From contig NZ_BJYD01000006.1 in assembly GCF_007991335.1 (NCBI RefSeq), positions 201,073-265,072 on the forward strand: a stretch of DNA of 64,000 nucleotides, read 5' to 3'. Positions 50,616 to 59,037 of this stretch are shown one piece after another (positions within the stretch are counted from its first letter, which is position 1; each line of letters begins with the position of its first letter). The notes beneath the pieces were generated by a model. It was not told where the DNA came from, did not search any database, and was given only the letters and a program-made list of their open reading frames with translations. A program made the position numbers and the translations under genes. The DNA comes from Halobacillus faecis (GTDB lineage: Bacteria; Bacillota; Bacilli; Bacillales; Halobacillaceae).

Positions 50616-50963
50616 TCAATCTCTTCTTTTCTTCAAACCTGCTTTTATTCCTTTCGCTACCCAATGGTGAATGAAAAGGGCCACACCGATTCGAAAATAG
50701 CTTTCAAATTCAATCAGAAAAAGGGAGATGAGCCATTCATAAACTACCCATGTCATTAGAACGGTCAATGTAGAGGACATGAAACCCAGCAAGATGGATT
50801 CGTGAGAAAAGTATTCCAAGTACGTGATCATGGTAAAACCAGTGAACAAAGAAAAACTTCCAACCCACTGTTCTCCACCCCATAGATGATTAAATAAAGC
50901 GAAGATCATCAAGATGAATGCACAACTAAATAAAATCGCTCGCTGAGAAGGGCGTTTTCTCAT
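50616..50963 (-). CDS. Membrane protein of unknown function
   Basis: A 115-residue protein with three or four membrane segments (AILFSCAFILMIFALFNHL, GSFSLFTGFTMITYLEYF, STLTVLMTWVVYEWLISLFL) and a basic C-terminus (KGIKAGLKKRRD). Its ATG overlaps the stop of the upstream membrane gene by four bases, so the two products probably act together. Family not recognised. Confidence 0.62.
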   Translation of the reverse strand: MRKRPSQRAILFSCAFILMIFALFNHLWGGEQWVGSFSLFTGFTMITYLEYFSHESILLGFMSSTLTVLMTWVVYEWLISLFLIEFESYFRIGVALFIHHWVAKGIKAGLKKRRD

Positions 50964-51391
50964 CCAGACTCGGATTCCTTCTCTTTTTTCTTATTCATGA
51001 GCTGTTCAATATAAGGTTCAATGCCTGTCCATTTACTGATCAGTTTCAACATCACTAAAAAGAAAATCCCTTCCAGAGTCACCCCTTTAACCGTATCCGC
51101 AGATAACCATTGCTCATAAATGGTGATCGGAACCATATCGATGAATTCAGAAAAAACAAAAGTTATACCAAAAGCAAAACACAGCAGGCCAAAACCCTTC
51201 CATATGGGATCCACACCTAAAAACCAGAGCAAGTAAACCATCAAGCCTATGGAGATAATGATGACCTGCTTCCCAAACTGAAGGTGAGTCCCTGTCAAAA
51301 TGCCACCAATAATCATCATAGCCATAGAGAAAAATACCGCTATAAGTAAATGCTTTTCGTTCTTTCTTAGATGATGAATAAACTTCTTCAT
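50960..51391 (-). CDS. Membrane protein of unknown function
   Basis: A 143-residue protein with four or five membrane segments (LLIAVFFSMAMMIIGGILTG, VIIISIGLMVYLLWFLGV, FGLLCFAFGITFVFSEFI, GVTLEGIFFLVMLKLIS) and a charged tail (NKKKEKESESG). The start at 51391 follows GGGGAGG. It is translationally coupled to the next membrane gene. Family not recognised. Confidence 0.62.
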   Translation of the reverse strand: MKKFIHHLRKNEKHLLIAVFFSMAMMIIGGILTGTHLQFGKQVIIISIGLMVYLLWFLGVDPIWKGFGLLCFAFGITFVFSEFIDMVPITIYEQWLSADTVKGVTLEGIFFLVMLKLISKWTGIEPYIEQLMNKKKEKESESG

Positions 51392-51528
51392 ACGTTGCCT
51401 CCCCACAAAAATACCGGTCTCCATTTTATCGCTCGCCCTGGAGTGAAAACAATGGAATCATTCTCCACCCTTTTACTCATAACTTCTATAGCGATAACGC
51501 AAAATAAGACAAACAAGGAGGAAAAGAT

Positions 51529-53163
51529 ATGAACGTTGCGCAACTATTAATCAAATGCTTAGAAAACGAAGGCGTCGAATATATCTTCGGTGTGCCAGGA
51601 GAAGAAAACATCGATGTCATGGATGCCCTTCTGGACTCTTCCATCGAGTTCATTACGACGCGTCACGAAACAAGTGCCGCCTTTATGGCCGGCACCTACG
51701 GAAGGCTGACGGGCAAGCCCGGCGTCTGTCTGGCCACGCTCGGTCCGGGGGCGACCAACCTTTTGACGGGTGTGGCCAATGCGAACATGGACCACTGCCC
51801 GCTTATCGCGATTACGGGACAGGCGGGGCTGAACCGTCAACACAAGATCTCGCACCAGTACTATGACCTTGTAGACATTTACGCTCCTGTAACCAAGTGG
51901 AACGCACAAATTAAAACTGGAGAAATTGTCCCGGAAGTTGTTAGAAAAGCGTATCAGTTGGCGATGCAGGAAAAACCAGGAGCGACCCATATTGATTTAC
52001 CTGAAGACGTGGCGAGCATGGAAGTATCGGCTGAGCCCCTTCCGATTACCGGTCATTCTCTTCCACAAGCTGATGAAAAAGTCATCAAGGAAGCGGCGGA
52101 CCTGCTTTCCAAGGCCGAAAATCCTCTGATTTTAGCAGGAAACGGAATCACTCGGGAACAAGCAGCCAATGAGCTCCAATCATTAGCAGAAAAAGCGAAC
52201 ATCCCTGTGGTCCACTCCTTTATGGGAAAAGGTGCCCTGTCCTGGAAACACGAACTTAGTCTTCTCACAGCTGGACTAAGTGGGAAAGATCATATCACCT
52301 GTGGTTTTCAAAAAGCTGATCTAATCATTCCGATCGGTTTTGATATGGCAGAAACACCGCCACAAAACTGGAATCCGACCGGGGAAACCCCCATCTTGCA
52401 TATCGATACGGAGGAAGCAGAAATTGATGCGTACTACCCTGTCGCCCTGAACGTTGTCGGAAATATCAAAGAGAACTTAAAACAACTGACAGAAGCTGTC
52501 CCGGCAAAAGAAAGAAACCTTGACTGGGCCGCTTCCATCCGTAAAAATGTGCTGGCAGACTTTGAAGAACATAAACAAGATGAGGCTTTTCCTCTCAAAC
52601 CGCAAAAAATCATTGCGGATTTACGAAACGCCATGGGAGATGAAGACATCGTCATTTCAGATGTCGGCGCCCACAAAATGTGGATGGCCCGTATGTATCA
52701 TACATCCAAACCGAACACGTGCCTGATCTCCAACGGACTTGCTTCCATGGGCGTAGCGGTTCCAGGAGCGATTGCAGCCAAAATGGCCGCTCCCGACCGT
52801 AACGTCGTCGCCGTTTGCGGAGACGGTTCTTTTCTTATGACAGGTGCAGAACTCGAAACCGCGGTAAGGCTGAACCTGCCGATCATCATTCTCCTTTGGA
52901 GGGACGATGGCTACGGGCTGATTGAATGGCACCAACTGAAAAAATTCGAACGTCCATCGAACATTGAATTTGGCAACCCGGACTTTATCAAACTCGCTCA
53001 GTCTTTCGGCATGGAAGCTTTACGTGTCGACCAAGCCCAAGACCTGCAGAAAGCTCTGGACCAAGCGATTTCCATAAATAAACCTGTCTTGATCGACTGC
53101 CCTGTCGACTACAGCGAAAACATGAAACTGACGGATAAACTAAAAAATATCACATGCGAATGA
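51529..53163 (+). CDS. AlsS-like ThDP enzyme (acetolactate synthase family)
   Basis: A 544-residue thiamine-diphosphate enzyme: N-terminal Pyr domain with catalytic glutamate in TTRHETSAAFMA (residue about 47), ATLGPGATNLLTGVANA, a central TH3 domain, and the PP domain with GDGSFLMTGAELETAVRLNL and LWRDDGYGLIEWHQ. The last motif is of the catabolic AlsS type. No alsD or ilvN-like small subunit is near; instead an aldehyde dehydrogenase follows after nine bases. So the product may differ from acetolactate. AGGAGG precedes the ATG. Confidence 0.85.
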   Translation: MNVAQLLIKCLENEGVEYIFGVPGEENIDVMDALLDSSIEFITTRHETSAAFMAGTYGRLTGKPGVCLATLGPGATNLLTGVANANMDHCPLIAITGQAGLNRQHKISHQYYDLVDIYAPVTKWNAQIKTGEIVPEVVRKAYQLAMQEKPGATHIDLPEDVASMEVSAEPLPITGHSLPQADEKVIKEAADLLSKAENPLILAGNGITREQAANELQSLAEKANIPVVHSFMGKGALSWKHELSLLTAGLSGKDHITCGFQKADLIIPIGFDMAETPPQNWNPTGETPILHIDTEEAEIDAYYPVALNVVGNIKENLKQLTEAVPAKERNLDWAASIRKNVLADFEEHKQDEAFPLKPQKIIADLRNAMGDEDIVISDVGAHKMWMARMYHTSKPNTCLISNGLASMGVAVPGAIAAKMAAPDRNVVAVCGDGSFLMTGAELETAVRLNLPIIILLWRDDGYGLIEWHQLKKFERPSNIEFGNPDFIKLAQSFGMEALRVDQAQDLQKALDQAISINKPVLIDCPVDYSENMKLTDKLKNITCE

Positions 53164-53172
53164 GGTGAAATC

Positions 53173-54606
53173 ATGAAAATCGGATCGATTATCAACGGTG
53201 AAGAATTTCGCGAAGATGACCGCGAGACGATGACGGTCAAAAATCCTTACAATGCGGAAGTTGTTGCGGATCTGGCCTTAGCTAAAGAAGAAGACTTAAA
53301 CAAGGCGATCGACATCAGCTACGATACATTTCATCAGACGATGAAGAAAATGGCTGCTCATGACCGGGCGGACATTCTTTTGAAAGCATCCCAACTTTTG
53401 GAGGAGCGACAAGAGGAATTTGCTGAAGCTATTACTAAGGAAGCAGGGAAACCTTTACAGTATAGTCAGGGTGAAGTGCAGCGTTCGATTCAAGTCCTCC
53501 GCTTTGCGGCAGAAGAAGCCAAGCATATCGAAGGAAAAGTCATTCCGATGGATGCAGCGATCGGTGGAGAAAACCGGGTCGGTTTCACGAAGCGGGTGCC
53601 ACTCGGGGTCGTCGCAGCAATCACACCCTTTAATTTTCCGTTGAACTTAACATTGCATAAAGTCGCACCAGCTATTGCAGCCGGGAACACGATCGTATTA
53701 AAACCAGCGGAGAAAACGCCGGTATCCGCCTATAAACTCGTGAAGCTTCTCCATGAGGCGGGACTACCAAAGGGGGCTATTCACTTGCTGCTTGGAACAG
53801 GAAAAGAAATCGGAGACCCCCTTGTGAAACATGATAAAATCCACAAGGTAACGTTTACCGGAAGCCTGCCCGTAGGACGCACGATTCGCGAGAATGCAGG
53901 CTTTAAGAAAGTGACGCTCGAACTCGGTTCCAACAGTCCTAATATTCTTTTTGAAGATGCCGACCTCGACTATGCCGTTCCAAGTTTAGTTAAAGGCGCA
54001 TTTGCCTTTTCAGGACAGGTGTGTATCTCCGCGCAGCGAATTTACGTGCATCAGAATATCTATGACCGCTTCTTAAAAGCGTTCATAGAAAAGACCGAGG
54101 AACTGAAGATCGGTGATCCGATGAGTGAAAAGACGGATTTTGGTCCAATGATCAATGAGGATGAAGCGAAACGCGCCAAAATGTGGATTGATGACGCCGT
54201 GGAAAATGGAGCGAAAATTGAAACCGGTGGCAAGCGTGAGGGCTCTTTATTAAGCCCCACCATCCTGACTGATGTGAAAAGCGATATGAAAATCATCGCT
54301 GAAGAAGTATTCGCTCCGATTGTATCAGTCATTCCATTTTCATCTGAAAACCAAGTGGTTAGTCAATCAAACGACTCTATCTATGGTCTCCAAGCAGGTA
54401 TTTTCACAAGAGACATTAATCGAGCCTTTCGTGTAGCCGATCAGCTGGAAATGGGTGGTGTCTGGATCAATGAAATGTCCACTTATCGGCAGGACAACCA
54501 CCCTTATGGGGGCGTAAAGCAAAGCGGAATTGGACGAGAAGGTGTCCAATATGCGGTGGAAGATATGACAGAATTGAAGTTTTACGGCATTCGACTAAAT
54601 GGATAA
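53173..54606 (+). CDS. NAD(P)-dependent aldehyde dehydrogenase
   Basis: A 477-residue ALDH: TPFNFPLNLTLHKVAPAIAA, VTFTGSLPVGRTI (NAD loop), ELGSNSPNIL (the catalytic glutamate region), FAFSGQVCISAQRIYV with catalytic cysteine near residue 283, and NEMSTYRQDNHPYGGVKQSG at the end. It looks like the GapN/lactaldehyde/succinate-semialdehyde group. It is co-transcribed with the AlsS-like gene, so it probably oxidises an aldehyde linked to that reaction. A terminator follows. Confidence 0.88.
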   Translation: MKIGSIINGEEFREDDRETMTVKNPYNAEVVADLALAKEEDLNKAIDISYDTFHQTMKKMAAHDRADILLKASQLLEERQEEFAEAITKEAGKPLQYSQGEVQRSIQVLRFAAEEAKHIEGKVIPMDAAIGGENRVGFTKRVPLGVVAAITPFNFPLNLTLHKVAPAIAAGNTIVLKPAEKTPVSAYKLVKLLHEAGLPKGAIHLLLGTGKEIGDPLVKHDKIHKVTFTGSLPVGRTIRENAGFKKVTLELGSNSPNILFEDADLDYAVPSLVKGAFAFSGQVCISAQRIYVHQNIYDRFLKAFIEKTEELKIGDPMSEKTDFGPMINEDEAKRAKMWIDDAVENGAKIETGGKREGSLLSPTILTDVKSDMKIIAEEVFAPIVSVIPFSSENQVVSQSNDSIYGLQAGIFTRDINRAFRVADQLEMGGVWINEMSTYRQDNHPYGGVKQSGIGREGVQYAVEDMTELKFYGIRLNG

Positions 54607-54608
54607 AC

Positions 54609-54642
54609 GAAAAACAGTCGTCCTAGTAGGACGACTGTTTTT
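54609..54642. terminator. Bidirectional terminator between ALDH and gdh genes
   Basis: AAACAGTCGTCCTA pairs with TAGGACGACTGTTT with only a G at the tip, followed by T-runs on both sides. It closes both converging transcripts. Confidence 0.92.
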
Positions 54643-55949
54643 TAATGATTTTCTTTTTCTCCAATCCAACCACGGGCATCCATGGCTTTTACCAAATGCT
54701 TGATGCCTACCATATAGGCTGCATCACGCATCCGACACCCTTTTTCCTCTTTCATTTCGATCACCTTCTCAAACCCTGAGAGCATCTTTTCTTCTAGCTG
54801 CTTGTTCACTTCGTCTACTTTCCAATAATAATTCATGTTGTTCTGCACCCATTCAAAATACGAAACCGTTACTCCGCCGGCATTACAGAGGATATCAGGG
54901 ATGACGAAAATCCCTTTCTCTTCGAGAATTTGGTCCCCGGCTGGAGTTGTTGGTCCGTTTGCAGCCTCGGCGATAATTTTTGCTTGAATCGTCGGTGCTG
55001 TCTCTTCCGTGATCTGATTCTCAACGGCAGCAGGAATAAGAATATCTACAGGAAGGCTGAACATTTTCTCGTTTGTGATCGGCTCTGCTTTTTCATAAGA
55101 AGAAGCATAATGATCCCCACCGTTCGTATACGCTAACAAATCAGGTATATCCAATCCGCCTTCTTTGTAAATTCCCCCTTTCGCATCCGTCACAGCTACA
55201 ATTTTCACGCCTAATTCATGCAAAAACTTAGCCGTCATACTTCCCACGTTACCGAACCCTTGAATGGCGGCTGTCGCTTCTCCCATTTCTATTCCGAGGA
55301 CTTTACACGCTTCACGAATGGTGAAAACTACCCCTCGTCCCGTGGCTTGAAGACGACCGAGAGATCCTCCGAGAACCACTGGTTTTCCTGTCAGCATGCC
55401 AGGAATGTTATATCCCCGGAGCTGATCGAATTCGTCAATCATCCATCCCATGACTTTAGGGCTTGTGTTGACGTCAGGAGCAGGGATATCCTTCTGAGGA
55501 CCAATGATCGGGGTGATTTTTTTAATGTAATTGCGACTTAACTGCTCCAACTCGCGTTCGGACAGTTGTTCAGGGTCCACAATGATGCCACCCTTCCCAC
55601 CACCAAATGGGAGATCAATGATGGCAGCCTTCAAGGACATCCATATAGAGAGCGCCTTCACTTCATCCAGATTGACATCCGGATGAAAACGGATCCCGCC
55701 CTTCGTAGGTCCAAGGATATCCATATGCTGAGAACGATACCCCGTGTAATTCTCAATTCGTCCATCATCCATTCTTACAGGGATCGAGACTTCAAAGACG
55801 CGCATCGGCTTCTTCAACAAATGGTAGATGTTCTCATGGAGGCCGAGCGTCTCCACCGATTCCTTCAGTAACCCCTTAACGATTTCATAAGGATTATGTC
55901 CGTGCGTCATAATATCCGATTCCACTTTATCGTACTTTTCCTTACCCAT
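54642..55949 (-). CDS. gudB: Glutamate dehydrogenase (RocG/GudB type)
   Basis: A 435-residue NAD-dependent glutamate dehydrogenase: catalytic region LPFGGGKGGIIVDP (lysines near 110), APDVNTSP, the Rossmann loop QGFGNVGS and the C-terminal NAGGVTVSYFEWVQN. It interconverts glutamate and 2-oxoglutarate; B. subtilis has the paralogues rocG and gudB, and the symbol here is a choice between them. The start follows GAGGTGGGAAT. Repeats with GACCTGGT lie just upstream. Confidence 0.93.
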   Translation of the reverse strand: MGKEKYDKVESDIMTHGHNPYEIVKGLLKESVETLGLHENIYHLLKKPMRVFEVSIPVRMDDGRIENYTGYRSQHMDILGPTKGGIRFHPDVNLDEVKALSIWMSLKAAIIDLPFGGGKGGIIVDPEQLSERELEQLSRNYIKKITPIIGPQKDIPAPDVNTSPKVMGWMIDEFDQLRGYNIPGMLTGKPVVLGGSLGRLQATGRGVVFTIREACKVLGIEMGEATAAIQGFGNVGSMTAKFLHELGVKIVAVTDAKGGIYKEGGLDIPDLLAYTNGGDHYASSYEKAEPITNEKMFSLPVDILIPAAVENQITEETAPTIQAKIIAEAANGPTTPAGDQILEEKGIFVIPDILCNAGGVTVSYFEWVQNNMNYYWKVDEVNKQLEEKMLSGFEKVIEMKEEKGCRMRDAAYMVGIKHLVKAMDARGWIGEKENH

Positions 55950-55981
55950 ATTCCCACCTCATCTATTCCATATTTCCCCAC

Positions 55982-56018
55982 ACCAGGTCTTACATTTTTC
56001 TCCTGACCAGGTCATACA
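55982..56018 (-). repeat. Two copies of the TGTAWGACCTGGT motif
   Basis: On the minus strand the motif appears at 56006-56018 (TGTATGACCTGGT) and 55982-55994 (TGTAAGACCTGGT), 24 bases apart, between a small gene and gudB. Confidence 0.78.
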
Positions 56019-56039
56019 ATTATTCCCAATTCACCACAC

Positions 56040-56222
56040 TTAATTAATATCTGGATCGTATGACAATTGATCTTCATCTGATTCAATGATCACTTCTGTG
56101 ACCCCACGCCAGGATTTTTTCTCCATACCATCGAGGACGCAATCCACCTGCTCGATCGACATATCCGGATTGAATTCCAGCTTCAGTTCCACATGCAGCT
56201 CTTCTCCCTCTTTCATGACCAT
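56040..56222 (-). CDS. Small acidic protein of unknown function
   Basis: A 60-residue protein rich in Glu and Asp (MKEGEELHVELKLEFNPD, ending DEDQLSYDPDIN). The ATG at 56222 follows GGAG by eight bases; a TTG at 56246 is less likely. It is not hydrophobic. Family not recognised. It is flanked on both sides by copies of the GACCTGGT repeat. Confidence 0.5.
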   Translation of the reverse strand: MVMKEGEELHVELKLEFNPDMSIEQVDCVLDGMEKKSWRGVTEVIIESDEDQLSYDPDIN

Positions 56223-56278
56223 CAGCTTCTCTCCATAGTTTCTCAAGATTGAACGGAAATCATTCCATAAAATGTCTG

Positions 56279-56291
56279 ACCAGGTCTTACA
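56279..56291 (-). repeat. Single copy of the TGTAAGACCTGGT motif
   Basis: On the minus strand TGTAAGACCTGGT, followed by CAGACAT. It lies between a terminator and the acidic small gene. Confidence 0.75.
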
Positions 56292-56311
56292 TTTTATTCC
56301 ATTAAAACCAT

Positions 56312-56344
56312 AAAAAAAGCATCCCTCTAAGGGATGCTTTTTTT
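56312..56344. terminator. Terminator of azoR
   Basis: AAAAAAAGCATCCCT pairs with AGGGATGCTTTTTTT around a two- to three-base loop; it works on both strands. Confidence 0.92.
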
Positions 56345-56349
56345 ATGGT

Positions 56350-56976
56350 TTAGAATGAAACAGCTGCCGATGCGGCTTCTTCCAGGCCATCTTCAATAAT
56401 TTTTTCCGCTCGATCAGGGAATTGGTTATGACCTTCGACCACAAGTGTCGTGATATCCTCGATTCCCCAGAATTGCAGGATATTTTCCACGTAATTAACG
56501 GCCATCTCAGCAGATTTTGCTGGTCCTTCAGAGTAAACACCACCACGGGCGTTCAAGATGGCTACCTTTTTATCAGGAAGCAATCCGACAGGTCCTTCCT
56601 CTGTATAGCGGAACGTCTGCCCAGCCTGAGCCAGGTAGTCGAAATACGTGTGCAGGACAGCAGGAATGGTGAAGTTCCATAGCGGGAATGCAAATACAAC
56701 TTTGTCTGCAGCCAGGAACTGATCCAAGTATGCGGTTACCGTATTTGTCGCTTCGATTTCACCTTGAGTAAGCTCCATGCCTTTGGAAAGCTTGAACATA
56801 CCATTGATTTTATCGTTGTCGTAATAATCCAGGTTTTCCTCGAACAAATCCAGCTCTTCTATTTCGTGATTTGGGTGAACCTTTTTATAGTTATCTAAAA
56901 ATGTGTGGTAAAGTTTGACGCTCACAGACTGCTCCATCGGTCTGGAATTCGCTTTTACGAAAAGTACTTTTGTCAT
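56350..56976 (-). CDS. azoR: FMN-dependent NADH azoreductase
   Basis: A 208-residue flavodoxin-fold enzyme: LFVKANSRPMEQSVSVKL (FMN phosphate loop), FAFPLWNFTIPAVLHTYFDY (the FPMWN-type AzoR motif) and LNARGGVYSEGP. AzoR-type dimers reduce quinones and azo compounds with NADH. The start at 56976 follows GGAGG by eight bases (an ATG one codon upstream is also possible). Its 5' leader of about 135 bases can fold into a nested stem and pseudoknot. Relatives are under redox or quinone control. Confidence 0.9.
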   Translation of the reverse strand: MTKVLFVKANSRPMEQSVSVKLYHTFLDNYKKVHPNHEIEELDLFEENLDYYDNDKINGMFKLSKGMELTQGEIEATNTVTAYLDQFLAADKVVFAFPLWNFTIPAVLHTYFDYLAQAGQTFRYTEEGPVGLLPDKKVAILNARGGVYSEGPAKSAEMAVNYVENILQFWGIEDITTLVVEGHNQFPDRAEKIIEDGLEEAASAAVSF

Positions 56977-57007
56977 CATGTGAACCTCCAATTATAAAAT
57001 TAGTTGT

Positions 57008-57097
57008 TGTAGCAACCGAAAGGTAAGAAGATAAACCTAATGATAGCTGTTCGGACGTGGGTATAGGTTTATGTCCGTAATTCAAGATGTTGCTACA
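57008..57097 (-). promoter_or_regulatory. Structured 5' leader of azoR (candidate riboswitch or protein site)
   Basis: In the azoR transcript TGTAGCAAC (57089-57097) pairs with GTTGCTACA (57008-57016), a perfect 9-bp outer stem. Inside, CGGAC (57073-57077 complement) pairs with GTCCG (57052-57056), and the loop strand ATAAACCTA (57064-57072 complement) pairs perfectly with downstream TAGGTTTAT (57031-57039), making an H-type pseudoknot. The structure ends about 22 bases before the ribosome site. No known riboswitch class was recognised. Confidence 0.55.
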
Positions 57098-57117
57098 CAA
57101 ACTATTTAACGTGATCT

Positions 57118-57146
57118 ATCTTATAAACTTAACGTCTACTTGTCAA
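57118..57146 (-). promoter_or_regulatory. Promoter of azoR
   Basis: A perfect TTGACA (57141-57146) and TAAGAT (57118-57123) are 17 bases apart on the minus strand. Transcription would start near 57111, so the structured leader lies fully inside the RNA. Confidence 0.65.
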
Positions 57147-57202
57147 TCCACAAGGCTCGGAATATGGAAAATCCTCCAAATGTAACATTTTTACAAAAAG
57201 AG

Positions 57203-57228
57203 GTTTTCACTTCTCTTTCTGCGGATAT
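57203..57228 (+). promoter_or_regulatory. Sigma-B-like promoter of yjzC
   Basis: GTTTTC and GGATAT are separated by 14 bases, close to the general-stress consensus GTTTAA-N12-14-GGGTAT. It lies about 50 bases before the yjzC start. Confidence 0.45.
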
Positions 57229-57279
57229 ATAGCTTATGTGCGCACAACTAAAACCAATTTCGAAAGGATGTATTTCTAA

Positions 57280-57465
57280 ATGGCTGATCGTTACAAGACT
57301 GGTGAACAAGCTCCAGAAGCAGGTACTTACGAATTTGATGGTTTAGTGGATGGTCGTAAAAATAATGATGTAACAGAGGATGAGAAACATATCGAGTTGA
57401 GCAATGGAGATACGTTCCCACCTCTTCGCTCCAGTAAAGAGGCAGCTTACTGGAAGAAAGCATAA
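57280..57465 (+). CDS. yjzC: YjzC family small protein
   Basis: A 61-residue soluble protein: MADRYKTGEQAPEAGTYEFD, VTEDEKHIELSNGDTFPPLR and a C-terminal AYWKKA. This is the YjzC family of Bacillaceae, of unknown function. GAAAGGATG precedes the ATG. A sigma-B-like promoter suggests stress expression. A terminator follows. Confidence 0.85.
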   Translation: MADRYKTGEQAPEAGTYEFDGLVDGRKNNDVTEDEKHIELSNGDTFPPLRSSKEAAYWKKA

Positions 57466-57486
57466 TCATACACACACAACACATAG

Positions 57487-57522
57487 AAAAGTCCTGGACA
57501 TCCCCCTGCCCAGGACTTTTCG
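57487..57522. terminator. Bidirectional terminator after yjzC
   Basis: AAAAGTCCTGG pairs with CCAGGACTTTT around a 12-base loop between convergent genes. Confidence 0.85.
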
Positions 57523-57747
57523 TCATTTTTTCTTACCGTTAATCACCTTTAATGTCGGCGCTTGTTTTTCATCTGGCTGACGTTCAAAAGACGTAATCGT
57601 CGCCCCAATTCCAATTGTGAGTGAACCATCTGACTCCACACGGAACAACGTACCGGGCTCTTTAACGCGGACGGATTGGACATTGTGTCTGGCAAACACC
57701 TGCTGCAAGTCACCAATCAATTCATCTTTTCCATATGTGAAACCCAT
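57523..57747 (-). CDS. Small protein of unknown function
   Basis: A 74-residue protein starting MGFTYGKDELIGDLQQVFAR, with GTLFRVESDGSLTIGIGA in the centre, suggesting a short alpha/beta domain. The start at 57747 follows AGGGAG; an upstream in-frame start would overlap the kinase gene. Family not recognised. Confidence 0.62.
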   Translation of the reverse strand: MGFTYGKDELIGDLQQVFARHNVQSVRVKEPGTLFRVESDGSLTIGIGATITSFERQPDEKQAPTLKVINGKKK

Positions 57748-57844
57748 TTTGTCACTCCCTAAATGATCCTCTATTACTAGTAGGATATGTAAAAAGAGAG
57801 ACAAACATGCCCATGAATTCAAAGAGCTTTCTAAAGCCTTCGTA

Positions 57845-58825
57845 TCATTCATAGAGAGACGTTCCATAACGCGCTATATATAACTCAAGCGCGCATAGAT
57901 GAGTGGCTTTTGCTCTCTCTTGTGTTCGCTCTTTCACCTCAGGATACTTTTCTGCTTCTACATAATCTGCGAGAACATCAATGACGTCATCTAATAATTT
58001 GGCCTTAAAATAAAGCCTCATGCGATCCACCACCTGCTTTCCTGAAAGGTTTCTCACTTTTCCCTCCCAAATCGGCCACTCCTTACTATAAACCCAAGGC
58101 CACAGCAAGGAAGCATAATCGGCTGCGGCATCTCCGATGGTTAGATCGTCCCAATCGATCATGCAAAAGTTTTCCTCATTCACTAAAATATTATGCTGAC
58201 TCAGATCATTATGAACGACATCTTCCGCTGGACACTGAAAATGATTCGCTTGTTGAATTTCTTTTTCCAACTGATCCGTCATTTTGTGAAACACGTCAAA
58301 GGTCTCCGCTTTTACAAAAGGAAGACACTCTCGATCAGCATCTATAATTTTCATGTCTTCCCGGAACCGATGAATATATGTATCAATCATTGCTTCTGCA
58401 CAAGTCTTCTCTCCTCCCCCGAGCACCCGTTTAAGATTTGGATCACCATGGAGTTCACTTATATTTGATAAGATTTCATCCTGCCAGGCCTGCCCTTTCC
58501 ATGCTTCTCCTTCAAAAAACTCAAATACAAGACCATATGGGTGACCAGGAATGAGGGACTCTTCAATTTCCACAAGCAATTTCGGGGCTTTATAAATTTC
58601 CGTCATATATTCATGAATAGAAGCCCACTGTTTTAACCGATGTTGATGGGCCTCATCGGCAAACTTTATATGCAAACGTTTTTGTCCATCCGAAATTTGG
58701 TAGGACTGATTGACAAACCCTCCAGGATTCCAAATGTACTGAATATTCATATCGTCTGATTTCAACCCCAGCTGAGCTTCCTGAATCCATTCTTTTATAC
58801 GGCTTTCTTCACAATAGTCATTCAT
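57845..58825 (-). CDS. Aminoglycoside phosphotransferase-family kinase
   Basis: A 326-residue APH/choline-kinase fold protein: lysine in LHIKFADEAH, catalytic loop VVHNDLSQHNILVNE (HxDxxxxN) near residue 206 and metal-binding CMIDWDDLTIGD near 220. It transfers phosphate from ATP to a small hydroxyl compound; antibiotic resistance cannot be claimed from this alone. GGGGGAAAGG precedes the ATG. Confidence 0.85.
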   Translation of the reverse strand: MNDYCEESRIKEWIQEAQLGLKSDDMNIQYIWNPGGFVNQSYQISDGQKRLHIKFADEAHQHRLKQWASIHEYMTEIYKAPKLLVEIEESLIPGHPYGLVFEFFEGEAWKGQAWQDEILSNISELHGDPNLKRVLGGGEKTCAEAMIDTYIHRFREDMKIIDADRECLPFVKAETFDVFHKMTDQLEKEIQQANHFQCPAEDVVHNDLSQHNILVNEENFCMIDWDDLTIGDAAADYASLLWPWVYSKEWPIWEGKVRNLSGKQVVDRMRLYFKAKLLDDVIDVLADYVEAEKYPEVKERTQERAKATHLCALELYIARYGTSLYE

Positions 58826-58980
58826 AGACCTTTCCCCCTTAACTAGTCATTCTCTATAAAAGCTGAACCTTCCTGTCTAACGAATAAAACCACAAGACAA
58901 AAAAACCTTTCCATGTGTCTATTTGTTTAAAAGATGTCTCTATTTCTTCCCCCAACGAACGCACCATTTAACATTTTGTC

Positions 58981-58995
58981 AATTGTCAGACAATT
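58981..58995. promoter_or_regulatory. Perfect 15-bp palindromic operator (GntR-like)
   Basis: AATTGTCAGACAATT is an exact palindrome about a central A. It covers the -35 of the promoter below. FadR-group GntR repressors use such TTGTCNGACAA sites; no GntR gene is in the window. Confidence 0.65.
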
Positions 58996-59011
58996 ATGAA
59001 CTTGATATAGT
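58983..59011 (+). promoter_or_regulatory. Promoter of the amidohydrolase-symporter operon
   Basis: TTGTCA (58983-58988) and TATAGT (59006-59011) are 17 bases apart, 27 bases before the first start codon. Confidence 0.72.
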
Positions 59012-59037
59012 TAGTTAAAACAAGGAGGAGATCCAAC

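Noticed and set aside
57845-58825. Aminoglycoside resistance gene
   Set aside because: Only the general APH fold is visible; the family includes many metabolic kinases, so a resistance label is not supported.
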